From the NCBI GenBank assembly GCA_022836615.1, contig MU405237.1, positions 264,097-328,096 of the forward strand: a stretch of DNA of 64,000 nt. Reading direction: 5' to 3'. This DNA is from Annulohypoxylon bovei var. microspora. Its lineage: Eukaryota > Ascomycota > Sordariomycetes > Xylariales > Hypoxylaceae. Positions 22,702 through 33,738 of this stretch are shown in pieces (within the stretch, counting starts at the first letter, position 1; the number at the start of each line of letters is the position of its first letter). The position numbers and the translations under genes were made by a program. The notes beneath the pieces are model-generated. The model searched no databases. It saw nothing but the letters and a program-made list of their open reading frames with translations, and was not told the origin of the DNA.

Positions 22702-23958
22702 ATGACAAAATTACGAACCGCATTTCGTAAAGCGGTCTCATCATCATGCTTCGCCGCCATGGACCTCCTTACCCTCTCCTATTACCGGTTCTTTCGACAG
22801 AACACGTTGCTACCAATACTTGCCATAGCAAACTTGGCGAGCACTCAAAATAGGAATGCTGAGCTTGCTACTATGCTATCGAGATGGCAGGACCGTAAAC
22901 TGCACGAGCTTTATTTCGTCCAAGTAGCCGTATGTATTTTTCAATCATCTGATACCTTATATCTACCCAGTCAAATCTTTGTGTCCTACGTTCAGTGACT
23001 GCCTACCTACGTTATTCCTTGCGTAGAGGGGAGGATGCCTCAAGTTTTGGGGGTTTACTATTACCTACCTACCGTTGTCCCTCTATCTAACTGAAATACG
23101 AAATGATACAAGGCCACACTCCTTTCTGCAGCCGTGATCGGATGTTTCTCCTGGGAACCTCGTGATACTGAGCATTGGATCGGGCCTGCAGCGAAGTACT
23201 GTTCTCTAGTGCTGTCTCTGTTTGCGATCCTGCTCTCGGCGTCGCAATCATTCATCTTCACCGCCATCATCGAAAAGAGGTCACGAGCGGATCGCGGGGT
23301 CCAGCCTCAATATTTAGCGCGTGATCTCGACATGGTCTGCCGCATTATGAAGAAAAGCCGTACGTTGTCGTCAGCGGCGGCTACTCCAAGGGTCTGGGGC
23401 AGTTTCTATCTCACAGAATCTGAGAGCGGGGATGACAATCGCGAAATAGGGGGACAAAAAAGAGTGCCAAAACAACTGAGGTGGGGGACACTACCTTCAA
23501 TTACCGTGAATGATAACAGCAGCGATATTGAGGTCCGTATCCGCTGGAATATGGTGTTCACCTGGCAAGCGCCTATGATGCTTCTAGCATATTCAGTCAT
23601 CGCATTCCTCATGGGCTTGACCGTGTATGTTTGCACACCGCTGTATAGCGAGGGGCTGCGAGGAAAAGAGGTAAGGTTGCCGCGTTTGATATGAGTGTCT
23701 TTTAGCTGACTTTCATGCAGGCTGCCATATTTTATCTAGTCAGTCTCGGGGTTGGTGGATTCTGCTTCATGGTATGTATATGCCTCACTTATTCTTCCTC
23801 TAAGTCCTCTATAAATGGGTCGACACAAACCCCTCGGAACTCGTTACTTAATATTTTTCTATTTTGTAAGTTTAAACGAATGGTAAATTACTGACGCTCT
23901 ATGCTTTTAGTGGTGTTCCTTTTGGGCTTATAGGTTTGTAGATTTGGATGAGCTGTAA
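22702..23958 (+). CDS. Predicted multi-pass membrane protein, unknown
   Basis: Four-exon model: 22702-22933, 23132-23670, 23721-23771 and 23911-23958, about 289 aa. The first junction is uncertain: donor GTATTT at 22934 keeps phase, whereas the stronger GTATGT at 22930 does not. Exons 3 and 4 are well supported by GTAAGG/GCAG and CTGAC/TTTTAG signals. Hydrophobic segments are: CSLVLSLFAILLSASQSFIF near the start of exon 2; MMLLAYSVIAFLMGLTVYVC at its end; and AIFYLVSLGVGGFCFMW across exons 3-4. A hydrophilic loop of about 100 residues lies between the first two. The end is FVDLDEL. Architecture resembles uncharacterised fungal membrane proteins. It may be a neighbour of functional interest to the patatin gene, but co-function is not shown. 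Confidence 0.6.
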
Positions 23959-24372
23959 CTATCTACCTAGGTACCACCTGTGAAGATGTTAGAGTGCCGC
24001 TGAATAAATTCATTTTATGCGTAGTAGGAACTATGTAGGTGCAAGACTCTTTGTTTACCTCTAAATATGATCTATGAGCGACAGGCTTGAGCTAACGAAA
24101 ATGGCTACCAGTAGGTTCTTAGGTAGCCAATCCCTCCCATAACTCTGAGAATTACAGATGCCACATGAGAACCGCTTGTAGTACACTCGCCATATTCTCC
24201 TAGTTATCTATTAGGTAGTAAATATTATTTATATCACCAAATATCCAACCTTCTACTCCATTCTACCTAGAGAAGTACCAATGACACCATAAAGGATTGT
24301 CCCATACGTTCATATATGATATGGTATATAGTTCTTTCCCGCTACCTTTTAATCATCCGACCCCAAGTTGCC
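23959..24372. other. Intergenic, convergent
   Basis: It lies between the 3' ends of the membrane-protein gene and paralogue B and holds a TACCTAGGTACC palindrome at about 23,966. No gene is seen. Confidence 0.5.
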
Positions 24373-24738
24373 TTAGCGCTTCAAGACATAGACCGACCGA
24401 AGCTTTCCGTGGCGTCTGAAGTATCTACCAGTCATGCCGAGGGCCTGAAGATTTATTCGGGCAACAAAATGTCCATCTCTCGGCCACTCGTCGGGATCCT
24501 GCGCCCACATAATCTCCCAGTTTTCATCGGCGTATATATTCCACTCTTCAGAATCGTCACCAAGGGGTACGATCCAGTATTCGTGTGAATCTGCCTGTGT
24601 TAGTAAGAGATTTTCTAACATGACAATTTAATTACCAACTGTGACATCGCTGATCTTCTTAATATGAATGCGAACTGCCTCCGGGTCGTATACCAATACG
24701 CGGTCCTCTAGCTGCGAGAGTGAAAATCTGCCCGGCAT
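24373..24738 (-). CDS. Unknown small protein, paralogue B
   Basis: Two exons on the minus strand, 24738-24640 and 24594-24373, with a 45-nt intron (donor GTTGGT, branch CTAAC, acceptor ACACAG), give 106 aa. The family is not recognised. It is a diverged copy of the gene at 19176-19580 on the same strand, sharing the intron position and both conserved blocks (LVYDP...IKK in exon 1, DGHFVARINLQALG and FRRHGKL in exon 2). Acidic and Trp-rich in the middle (EEWNIYADENWEIMWAQDP). It ends at YVLKR, about 10 residues earlier than copy A. No secretion signal is seen. Conservation of the encoded amino acids despite strong nucleotide divergence argues that both copies are or were under protein-level selection. 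Confidence 0.6.
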
Positions 24739-26678
24739 GTTTTAGGGGTACAGCCTTGATAACGATCGAATGCCTTTGGGAATGATTTCAGGTACCTATG
24801 CCGACTTCACGGGCGATGGGTAGGCTAAGTTCGAATGCCTCGAGTAGCTTTGGATTGTGTTTGTCGCAGCTTAAGGGTAGGGTAAAGGAGGTAGGAAATT
24901 GCAGCAGGTGAGGCGGCGGTAGAAACAATAGAGAAAGCAGGAAATCCCAGACGATGTTATTCTAGGGAAATAGGCTCGACTACGTCGAATGGGACTAAAC
25001 TACCTAGGTAGAAATAATCGGAAAGACCTTTTCTTTGAATATCCTAGCAGACATTATATCGTGCTCATTAGGACGTTCAATTACCTTGGTCCTTGGAAGC
25101 TAAGGTGATGCAACATAACCTTTTATGCTACAAGCCATCTACTGTACTCATTCTATCGTTGGTTCGCGTCACGATAGTGACTACTATTTGGACTGCATAG
25201 TACACCATACGTGTCGGCCAAAATGGGGGGAGAGAGGGACTTCCAAGGCACGTCCTTTCTTAATCACCGATTTTGCCGTGAGTCATCTTTTAAGACTACG
25301 ATATTCTCTTATCTCATACTAAAAGAGATATTTTGACCAATTAGGTAGATATTGAAACTTCTATATAAGTTTGTTAGGAGGTCATTTGATCACTATAGAA
25401 GAGTCTTTTATACCGAAGACACCAAGCAAGTACCCCTATCTACCCCTATTCAGGACCCCTTTTTATAAGTAACTTCACTTTTCGTGATACTTACCACATA
25501 ATACGTTTAAGCCTTAGGAAGTACCGCATGAGAGTCCCTATGCTTGGTTATTTGAAGCTGATACACAATTCAGCTACTAGTCTCTTTGGTTAACGAGTAA
25601 CTTAACGAAAGTATCATACACAGATAAACATAGGACCTCAGGCTTTATGACAAGCATTATATAGGGGATTATCTTAGTCACATTACGTTTCTAGTCAACA
25701 CTTTACGTCTAACAAGAGAGGCATCGGTATTCCTACTTAAGCTTGGCAAGCTTCCGTCCCGTCCTCGGCATAGCTCGTATAGTATAAAGATCGTCTCGTA
25801 GCCCCGTATAGCCGGTAGTTGAACATTTATCCCGATGATCATCGCCTCGGCGCGGCTCTTTTCGGGATTACCCCCTTTGTCGACTCATATCTCAGACACG
25901 AAGCTGGGGTAACGTAGTACGCACTTTGATACTTACCTGTGTTCCGGTGCAAGGAATGCAACATAGAGAATTGTTGAAGGTTCAATTCGCGTTATTTACT
26001 GGCCGATTGGTTGCCAAATATGGAGAGTTATCTATGTCGATTTAAAATTACCTGTATAATAGCTTAGACAATCTATAACTTTAAGTTTTCATACTAATAC
26101 CCCTTACTTTTGGCCTGATAGCTTCGGTTGTATCGGCACACTTCGTCATGGGCATTGCTTGCGAAAGACGTGCGTGTGGAGGATGCATATCGCAGTAAAC
26201 ACAGCTACGCAGTAAATCACTAGGCCAATTCTTCAGAATGTAATATCCCATCAGCATTTATCCGTGAAGATCGTCACTGCACAACTAATCCTTTCCAGAT
26301 TCTATAGAAGAACACTGATGATTGGTCCTGTAGTGCGATATGAGGAGATTTACGTGTGTCCTTCTGACGATTGACTAGGAATCAACAAGTAGATATGTAT
26401 CCTCAGTCATGACCGGTAGTGGACTTCCATATACCTAGAAGATACTAGTCTTCAATTCTCCAATCTGCAGCCTCTGTTGTTTGTCGAGCCTATTCATATG
26501 TATAACATAAAGGTATCGTCTTCGTAAGGAATGTGTAAACACCTTTTCTTTAGTTGACTTGAAACCTCGGGAATCCAACCACGGCCTCTGAAGAGAAAGG
26601 ACCCTGTTCTTCTCGAACGACACCTGCTTTTAAAATTCTGTACATTCCTGTTCATGTCACAAATAGCACCTCGAAGCC
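24739..26678. other. Gene-poor interval, nothing supported
   Basis: About 1.9 kb of AT-rich DNA with short random frames. No transposon ends, RNA genes or conserved protein segments were found. Confidence 0.5.
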
Positions 26679-26941
26679 ATGGAATCCAAGCTTCTTATGG
26701 TGACCATCATCTTGGCCTCTGGTGCCCAAAGTATGGTGCTCCCAGATGGTACACTTCAGCTGGCTCCTCTGGATGCTCATGCTTCAGACTGGGTGAGCAC
26801 TGGCGTTTTGAACGCCTCAAAGAGATGCTAACAATAAGGTACTAGGGGCCAGATCTCGCTAGCGCCTATCGTCGCGACGAGCCCAAGCCCGAGCCAGCGC
26901 AATCCGCAAGACAGGATACATCAACGGGATCTAAATACTAA
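26679..26941 (+). CDS. Candidate small secreted protein
   Basis: Two exons, 26679-26792 and 26846-26941, both phase 0, give 69 aa. The intron has a strong GTGAGC donor, a GCTAAC branch point and a TACTAG acceptor. The N-terminus MESKLLMVTIILASGAQS looks like a signal peptide with cleavage after about residue 17-18. The mature peptide of about 50 residues contains DGTLQLAPLDAHASDW before the junction and YRRDEPKPEPAQSARQD after it. It has one possible dibasic site (RR) and no cysteines in the mature part. No family is recognised. The call rests on splice signals plus the hydrophobic leader, so it could be a chance model. Confidence 0.4.
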
Positions 26942-27567
26942 GCCCGCGATGAGTCTACTAAATATGTTACACAGGAGTTTAAATGAAGAATATATGGTAG
27001 CCCACATACTATATTGCATTGAATGGGAATGTCGTATTAATCCCGAGTTTGAGAAATGTCGCATCGACCAGGGTGTTGGCTACCTGCCGCGGAGACTAGG
27101 AGGACAGCAGTAGAATAGTTTTATCAAGAATATCGCATAGAAATATCCTCATCGAAAAGTAGTCGATATACCAGCATCCTCTTCTCTGTCATTTGACCTT
27201 GTCATTATTGTGTTCGGTGAATAGGGGTAATTGGAATAGGTGCAAGAGCTGAGGTCCATAATAATATTTGGGAAAAGGGGGTGCCAAGAAAAGAGATAAA
27301 GCTGTCCTTGTTGATAAGATCCGATAAGATTTTATCGATAAGGAATCCTCACCAACGCTCCAATACGTGGCCTCATATCTAAATGCCTGAGCTTACACAA
27401 CAACGGGAATAAGAACGACGAGGACGAACGTGACAATTGATTCATAAAGAGGAGACGGGAGACGACCTTTCACAGCTCTAGATATATACGGCCAACCAGT
27501 ATCTAAAGACACCTGCTGCGATTCCGCCGTCCTCCCCCGAACTACGGGGTTCTAATATAAGCCCACG
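26942..27567. other. Intergenic, SPC3 promoter side
   Basis: No gene is seen between the candidate secreted peptide and SPC3. Confidence 0.5.
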
Positions 27568-28462
27568 ATGTACAACTCCCTGACACGGGTACAAAATGTA
27601 TTCGGCTTCTTCACCACCGTCGCCTTCGCCGTCGCCGCCTTGATCGCCGCCTCCGACTTCACCGCGCCCCGAACCCCGAGCGCCACCATAAAGCCGACCA
27701 ACGTCCAAGTGTAAGGGCCCTCCTCTCCCCAACAATGCAACCCAACACAGTGGGCAAACGATAAACGGTGCACGGAACGGAATTAGGATGAGCTGACGTG
27801 AAGAAAACGAAACAGGGTCAAGGGCCGGCCGCACTACTACAGCACCAAGAAGGAGGAGTACGCGATCATCAAGTTCTCGCTCGACGCCGACCTCTCCTCG
27901 CTGTTCACCTGGAACACGAAGCAGCTCTTCGTGTACGTGACGGCCGAGTGGCCCGCGCCCCCCGCCGGCGCCGACGGCCTCGCCACGAACCAGACCAACC
28001 GCGCCGTCATCTGGGACGCCATCATCACGAGCCCGAGCGCCGACCACCTCAGCAACCTCGGCCCCGCGTCCCTCAAGAAGCTGCGCAAGAGCGCCGCCGG
28101 CAAGAGCATAGATCCCAACCGGTACGTCCCCCCGACCTCCAATGCCCGTAACACCAGACCGGGAAATCCGGTAGAGGGAAGTAGGATTAGCCAGCTAACT
28201 AACGACCTTGTCTACGCGCAGGGGCAAGCTCTCCCTCAAGAACCAGAAGCCGAAGTACCAGATCACGCACCCGTCGGGCAGGATCGCCGAGACCGACGAC
28301 GTCAAGCTGCACGTCAACTACAACGTGCAGCCGTGGGTCGGCGTCCTGACCTGGAACCAGGGCTTCGACGTCGGCCTGTGGAAGAAGTTTGCCGGCGGCG
28401 TCAGCAAGGTGTTCGAGCTGCCCGCGCTCAAGAAGAAGGACGACGTCAAGAAGTCGAGATAG
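27568..28462 (+). CDS. SPC3: Signal peptidase complex subunit Spc3 (SPCS3)
   Basis: Three exons: 27568-27710, 27816-28121 and 28222-28462. They are in phase and give 229 aa. Spc3 is an essential single-pass ER subunit of the signal peptidase complex that supports the catalytic Sec11 subunit. The N-terminal MYNSLTRVQNVFGFFTTVAF begins the membrane anchor (to about residue 30), followed by AASDFTAPRTPSA. The luminal domain holds KGRPHYYSTKKEEYAIIKF, DADLSSLFTWNTKQLFVYV, NRAVIWDAIITSP and YNVQPWVGVLTW, all standard family blocks. The fungal C-terminal extension (about 40 residues, ending LKKKDDVKKSR) is lysine-rich. Coding DNA is very GC-rich relative to flanks, which keeps other frames open by chance. 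Exon 1 and exon 2 donors are GTAAGG and GTACGT. Confidence 0.95.
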
Positions 28463-29290
28463 GGACGGGTGTGTTGTAACTGTTTCTGACTAGCCAGGTA
28501 GCTATTGATCAACTTGGCGTTTTGTGAATCGAAAAACGTGCCTATGATTTTCTGGGATTTTTATTATTCTGCAAATCGCAATTTCACGTCCTTGCAATGT
28601 TTAGACGCGGTAGATAGTCCCTTTCCGTGGTGGAATAGTTCTGAAGTATTTATCTGAGTGCATAGGGAGTCACCCCTGACACTACTTCGCTAGATACGAA
28701 TAGGTGAGGAAAGGCGGTTGGTGTCTACCTATAATCCACACGGAAGGGAATGAATGCACAAAAAATTCATGACCTCTACAGGCTTAGTCTCTCATTTGAG
28801 TCTTTACGATTCGTGCAATGCCGAATAATGGTCGTACTAAAATCTGAACCATGTCGCCCTACCATCATTTTATAATGCGAGACACCTCACATGTAGGCTA
28901 TACGTATACCTTTCAAGGTCCAGTTCCTACTCGTAGTATGCTATAGCACCTTATAGCAATGAGGGTATGGTCGAGCCTTGGGCCAAGTGGCATAAAGTAG
29001 CCGTCACGATCGAGCTAGATAGAATCTCACGAAGACTACAGTGAATGTTTCAACGTATTTTGTTTATTCGCTTTATGCAATCGCGTCGTGCTCGCGGGTA
29101 AGAGCCGTTATCCAGCTCTCCGCAAGGGGTATATGGGCGATGCAAACTTTTAAAAACGCAGACCGCGTACGCCGTTCCTATGCAGATATGTACAAGGCCA
29201 ATATGATGCCTCCCGAGTGAACTCCATCTCCATGTTTACCTTCCCAAACCTTTCAGCATGTAACTATGATAGGTTGTGTATGTACGTAAT
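28463..29290. other. Convergent intergenic region
   Basis: About 0.8 kb between the 3' ends of SPC3 and the SUMO protease gene; nothing is supported in it. Confidence 0.5.
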
Positions 29291-32200
29291 TCAGTCCGAC
29301 AGATCGACGACGACCTGTGGTTGACCCGGCTCTTGTCGTAATCTAGCTGAGGCCATCCTATCGGCGGGGTGCCGGCCCGCGAAGAAGGAACTAGTCGTAG
29401 GTGTTTCCTCTTGAACTCGACCTTTGCTAGTCGGTCTTTGATTGACCTTGGCGAGATCGTCAAGTATATCCACTGGCGAGCTGCCTAGCTTAGGATTGGT
29501 ATGGCCACGTGTAAATTCCCGCCTATGTTCCGGGGAAGATTCTGAATCGTCAACAAAGATAGGTCTTGTTGGCGAAGAATCACCAGAGGAGCAAGGAAGT
29601 GGTGAGACAAACTTTGGAATCTCAGTTTGTTTGGGTCTTTCGCTATCAGCTACAGTCGAGGAGCCCCTTGTATTTGAACTGCTCACGACTGGAGACTGAG
29701 GAAATGAGCCGGGCATATGCAGGTTCTCGTCCGAGTCAGATGAAGGTTTGTTTTTTTGGTGAGAAGCCTTAGGAGTAGGCGATCTTGGTTTCGGCATGAC
29801 CATGTTCTCATCCCCTTTAGGGATTTTGGGTTTTTCTGGAAGTTTGGACGGTCCTTGATCAACGACTTGCTCCTTCGCGGGTAGGACACTTGGCGACTCT
29901 ACAGTTGAAGTCTTCTTTTTTGGTCCACTTCTGTTACGCTTCTCCTCTTTGTGGGCGTCTTCTCTATCTTGCTGCTCCTTCTGAAGTTTGAAAATCAAAT
30001 CTCTAATCTCATTCCGAAGCTGCGACGGATTAAGGTCCCAGGGAATATCGTCCTCATGCCGAAGAAGAAGGCTACGGACGAATGTGTCAGGGTCTTTTAG
30101 GAATTGCTGTATGTATCCTAGCAGAAATAGTCCGCAGTCGCAGTGATTTGTTTGCTGAGGGACGCCCCTAGCTGTCATACCCAAGGCCCCAGGATTCGAG
30201 ATTTCAATTTTTTTCTTGTCCTTGAGCTCTGCAATCAAATACTGTTTAAGACAACCGCAAGCTGGGGAATGCGTTATTCCTAATGAATCGAGCGTGAGGA
30301 TCCTTGGCTGGCTCGGGTCGTATCTTCGAGAACTCCGAGGACCTATACTTTCCCTCTTATTGGTCTTCTTTTGTCGAAGACCACCATCAGAGGGTAAAAT
30401 CTGCTCCATATCCGCTTTAGGATCGTCATCCTCTCTGACTAGTTCCACATCTTGCTCGTGACCGCTCGATTGTATATCTTCCTTCTGCTCTTCTGGGTCT
30501 GTGACTATTGTCTGCTTAGTCTCGATATCTAGGGGGCCTAGGCTTTTGATTGACATACGGTTTAGTTGGTTTATTAGATCGTTCTGCGCTGTGGAGATCA
30601 CGGTTTCTACATCCGTGGGCACAACCAGATTCCCGCTCTTAGGGAGAGCAGTGGGTACCTTTCCAGAATTGTGGATATCTTCCTCGATCGTAATAGTGTC
30701 CGTAGAACGAGCATCGGAAACCTCCTGCTTGTCCGCGGATGGGAGAAATTTCGGCGCGTTATAGATTATCGCAACATACCAGTGAGAGAACTCGTTAATT
30801 GGGACAATGATATAGTCCTTCGTAAAGAGATCGACCTTAGAGGTCCATGTCTTAACGCTATCGTAGTTGATGCCCTGACTCGTTCTCGAAGATTTGAGTT
30901 TCTCGTAGAAAAATGTGTTCTGGAAATAAATCCTCTGAGCCAGATCTGGCCTCTGAGCCTCCAATGAGTGTTGGAGATAGCGTAGATAGAAGATGAGCAC
31001 ATTGTCGTTTAGAAACTGGCCCTCGTCTAATCGAGGAATATCATCCTTGTCGACGGTAGCACGATTCTTACCGTGAGGAGGGAAAACTAGAGAGTTACGC
31101 CAGTTCTTCTCCCACCCTTTGTTTTTGACCGTCCAACCTTCGGGCTCGGGTGACACTGATGCTAATGAGGGGGATTTCAATGCAAACGTGGCGCGAGTCG
31201 TCCGCACTGGCCGCTGAATGGCAAGAGTATGGGAGTTATCTGGTATGACTGTCACTCTAGGATTTGTCAGAGCCGAAGGATAAGATCTCATCAGATCTTT
31301 CGTCTTGGCTTGGCTAGTTGAGATATATGGTCGGCTACTGGACATCATTTGCCTCGCACGTTCTCCCATATTATGCTTGATGAGTTTGATGTCGATTCCC
31401 ACCGGCTCCGGGTCCGGGTCCTCGTCCACGATAACGGAACTTCTAATTGCTTTGCTCATCAAGTTGGTAAATTCTTTATCAAGGCGAGCTCTGCGATTTT
31501 CGTTAATAGATTATTCTGTATAGGGGAGTAACGAAACTTACTGGTCTTCCATGTTGATAAGTTTGTGTTGCAATCCATCTTCCCTATCCATCTCTACCCA
31601 TCCCTTGAAGTGTTCAACGTCTTCGGAAGATCGGAACTCGATCATGAGCTTTGAGCTGGCACTAATCGTAGCATCAACAGAACGAGTGATTGAGACCACG
31701 CGGCAATTTGGGTTAGATGAAATTGAGATCGCAGTTATTTTCTTCAAGTTGACGGTTAAATATGCGAATTGTTTCAAGATATTGCCGTCTAGATCTGTCG
31801 GATGCAAGATGTAGCTCATATCCCGCAACTTTAGAAAGCATTCATCTACAGTGCTTGTCTTCTCCACGTCATATTTGTAGCGGCCCGAAACAGCCCGTAT
31901 GATGAGAAGCCTTGAGCTGATGATCTTTGTGGCGCGATCCAAGACTAACTCGCTAGCTGTCTGCTTTGAACTGCTCGGTCTAACATGAGACGAGGTTGAG
32001 AATTTCGTTGGTGCAATGTCGCCTCTCTTAGACAAACTTGGCGAAGGAGTAACAGGCCGCTTGGTTGGCACCTTTTCCCTCATATCATGTGCTTCCGGGG
32101 CTAGTTCATCTGGACTTGAGTCCATATTCTTGAGTTTGCCATTCCTCCACTCAGGGCTCTTCCGTTCCATATTTCCTACAACCTTCTCTAATTTCAAGAC

Positions 32201-32866
32201 GGAAACGGATTGATGGTTAACCCTAGCAACCCCTTTACCACGATCACCTCCGAAGCGGGATGCATAAGTTGTGATAGGTTGTAGGATCTCTTTCTGATTT
32301 GAGTTTTGCGTTCGTGTTTGTGAAATTGTCGCTTGCTCGGGTGCCTCGATGCATTCTACATCTCCATCGCTGTCCATATCAGGCTCTTGTAGAGAAATCC
32401 TATCGGCGGACTCGGATGGATCGCGCCGAATCCTTTTTCTCGACGGCGCCTTCACGAAATTTTCAATATTGCGATATTCGGAGACATTCGGTTGGGCTAG
32501 ATGGACTCCTCTACTATTAGATGGTTGTGATCTCAATGTCTGCTGAGAATCGCTGTTGTTGTCGAAAGAGCGTTTGCGGGGGGCGGGCCTATCGAAAGCC
32601 CCATCAAGGTCTAACGCAAGGGCGAAGCGAGCTTGCGTGTGTGTGCTGTTCTCTTCGATCTTTTTACGTTTCGCAGGCGGCGGACTTGGAAGAGGACGCG
32701 GCGGGGATGATCGTACAAGGCGCGATGAAGGTTGGTTTCTTCCATTGAGGCTGTTCACGGGTACGACTGCACCCAGACCGTTAACCTTTCCCTTCTATCA
32801 TAAGAAGTTAGCACAGTTGGTCCGAAAAGTATGTTCATTACCTCAACCTACAAAATGGCCACTCAT
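29291..32866 (-). CDS. ULP2: Ulp2-type SUMO-specific protease (SENP6/7-like, C48)
   Basis: Three exons on the minus strand: 32866-32852, 32794-31542 and 31490-29291. They are in phase and give 1155 aa. The long frame in exon 2 has no early ATG; a 15-nt first exon (MSGHF) with a GTAGGT donor and GCTAAC branch point supplies it. The N-terminal half is disordered and basic with possible nuclear signals (KRKKIEE, RKRIRRDP), plus a PH-like segment before the protease. The C48 domain has LDEGQFLNDNVLIFYLRYLQ, FSHWYVAIIY (His659), LTLDSLG (Asp824) and NHCDCGLFLLGY (Cys875). About 165 residues separate the His and Asp, a split catalytic domain typical of the Ulp2/SENP6-7 branch, which trims poly-SUMO chains in the nucleus. 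The tail is Ser/Pro-rich. Confidence 0.88.
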
Positions 32867-33489
32867 GTTGCGAGTGTCTTCTTCGTAGCTTCGGCTGGCT
32901 ATGTTCAACTAAGGGTAATCGGTCGTCGCGCTGCTCAAACCTCCCCGGCGATCTAGGAAGGAATGTCAGGTGAGGTTGGATCTGAGAAGAGCGTGTGCCT
33001 TTGATTAAATAGTCAGCCACCATGGGACGTGATGCGCCTATTAGAACCTACCAGTCGACATGCTTGACCTTAGGCTCCTCTCGTTTTCGCAGCATGTAGG
33101 TATGCTAATATTATTCGGCCTATGCGAATAGGCATCGCTTTATGGTGTAGGCGCAAACAAAAGAACCCTAGCTGCAGAGGTTGGCTGCAAGGAAGTTAGT
33201 AAAACAAGGTTTTAAAAAAAAAATTGCCGTGCGTAATATGGCAGGCAGTTGTCCACAGCAACTCACTCTGAAACTCATAAAAAGAATTATGGTGATTGTT
33301 CAGAGCGCGATTTCAACCTTCATAGATTTGAGACTAAAAAAAAAAAAAAGTAGAGCAGCGGGGTTGCTAATACGTACTTGGAATGATTCGTGATCCACGC
33401 CTTACCTAATAATCCGCACCCGGATGGAGTTTTGAAGCAGTTGCGGCTACGGGCAGCGGTACCTAGGTACATACATATAGCCTTGCATC
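32867..33489. other. Intergenic, upstream of ULP2
   Basis: Promoter side of the SUMO protease gene. No gene is seen. Confidence 0.5.
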
Positions 33490-33559
33490 TGTCAGATATA
33501 AGATAAGATTATGATTTCATAATTAATACCTTCCTTTTGGTCTAGTGGTTTATCCGACA
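33490..33559 (+). repeat. 5' LTR of miniature element
   Basis: 70 bp, identical to 33739-33808. It contains the inverted repeat ATTATGA-TT-TCATAAT and a tRNA-like A-box sequence TGGTCTAGTGG. Confidence 0.85.
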
Positions 33560-33573
33560 ATTAAGAGTCTCAT
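33560..33573 (+). other. Primer-binding site, half tRNA-Lys(CTT)
   Basis: ATTAAGAGTCTCAT abuts the 5' LTR. Its reverse complement ATGAGACTCTTAAT is the 5' side and loop of the eukaryotic tRNA-Lys(CTT) anticodon arm (anticodon CTT underlies the loop). Priming from a tRNA cut in the anticodon loop is known for some Copia-type elements. The tRNA sequence is recalled from general knowledge, not from this window. Confidence 0.65.
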
Positions 33574-33730
33574 TCGCTTAAAATCCGGTTGTTGCGCTAA
33601 ACCGGATAGATCACTACCCATGGAAGGGGGCCACCCACAACCCAAAGAGATAGGTTCGAATCATACTGCAACCATGGCGTATAATAAACGAGCTTTTAGC
33701 AAGTTTCCGTCTGTTTACAGTCCGAACCTT

Positions 33731-33738
33731 GGGGGGTG
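33731..33738 (+). other. Polypurine tract
   Basis: GGGGGGTG directly precedes the TG of the 3' LTR, the expected position for plus-strand priming. Confidence 0.55.

Noticed and set aside
32756..32758. Starting the SUMO protease at 32758
   Set aside because: The codon is GTG, and the frame stays open upstream to an acceptor at 32,794 that joins a proper ATG exon.
33535..33665. Reading the A-box and B-box here as a tRNA gene with an intron
   Set aside because: No acceptor stem pairing, imperfect T stem, and the A-box lies inside an exact direct repeat; the LTR-element reading explains everything including the target duplication.
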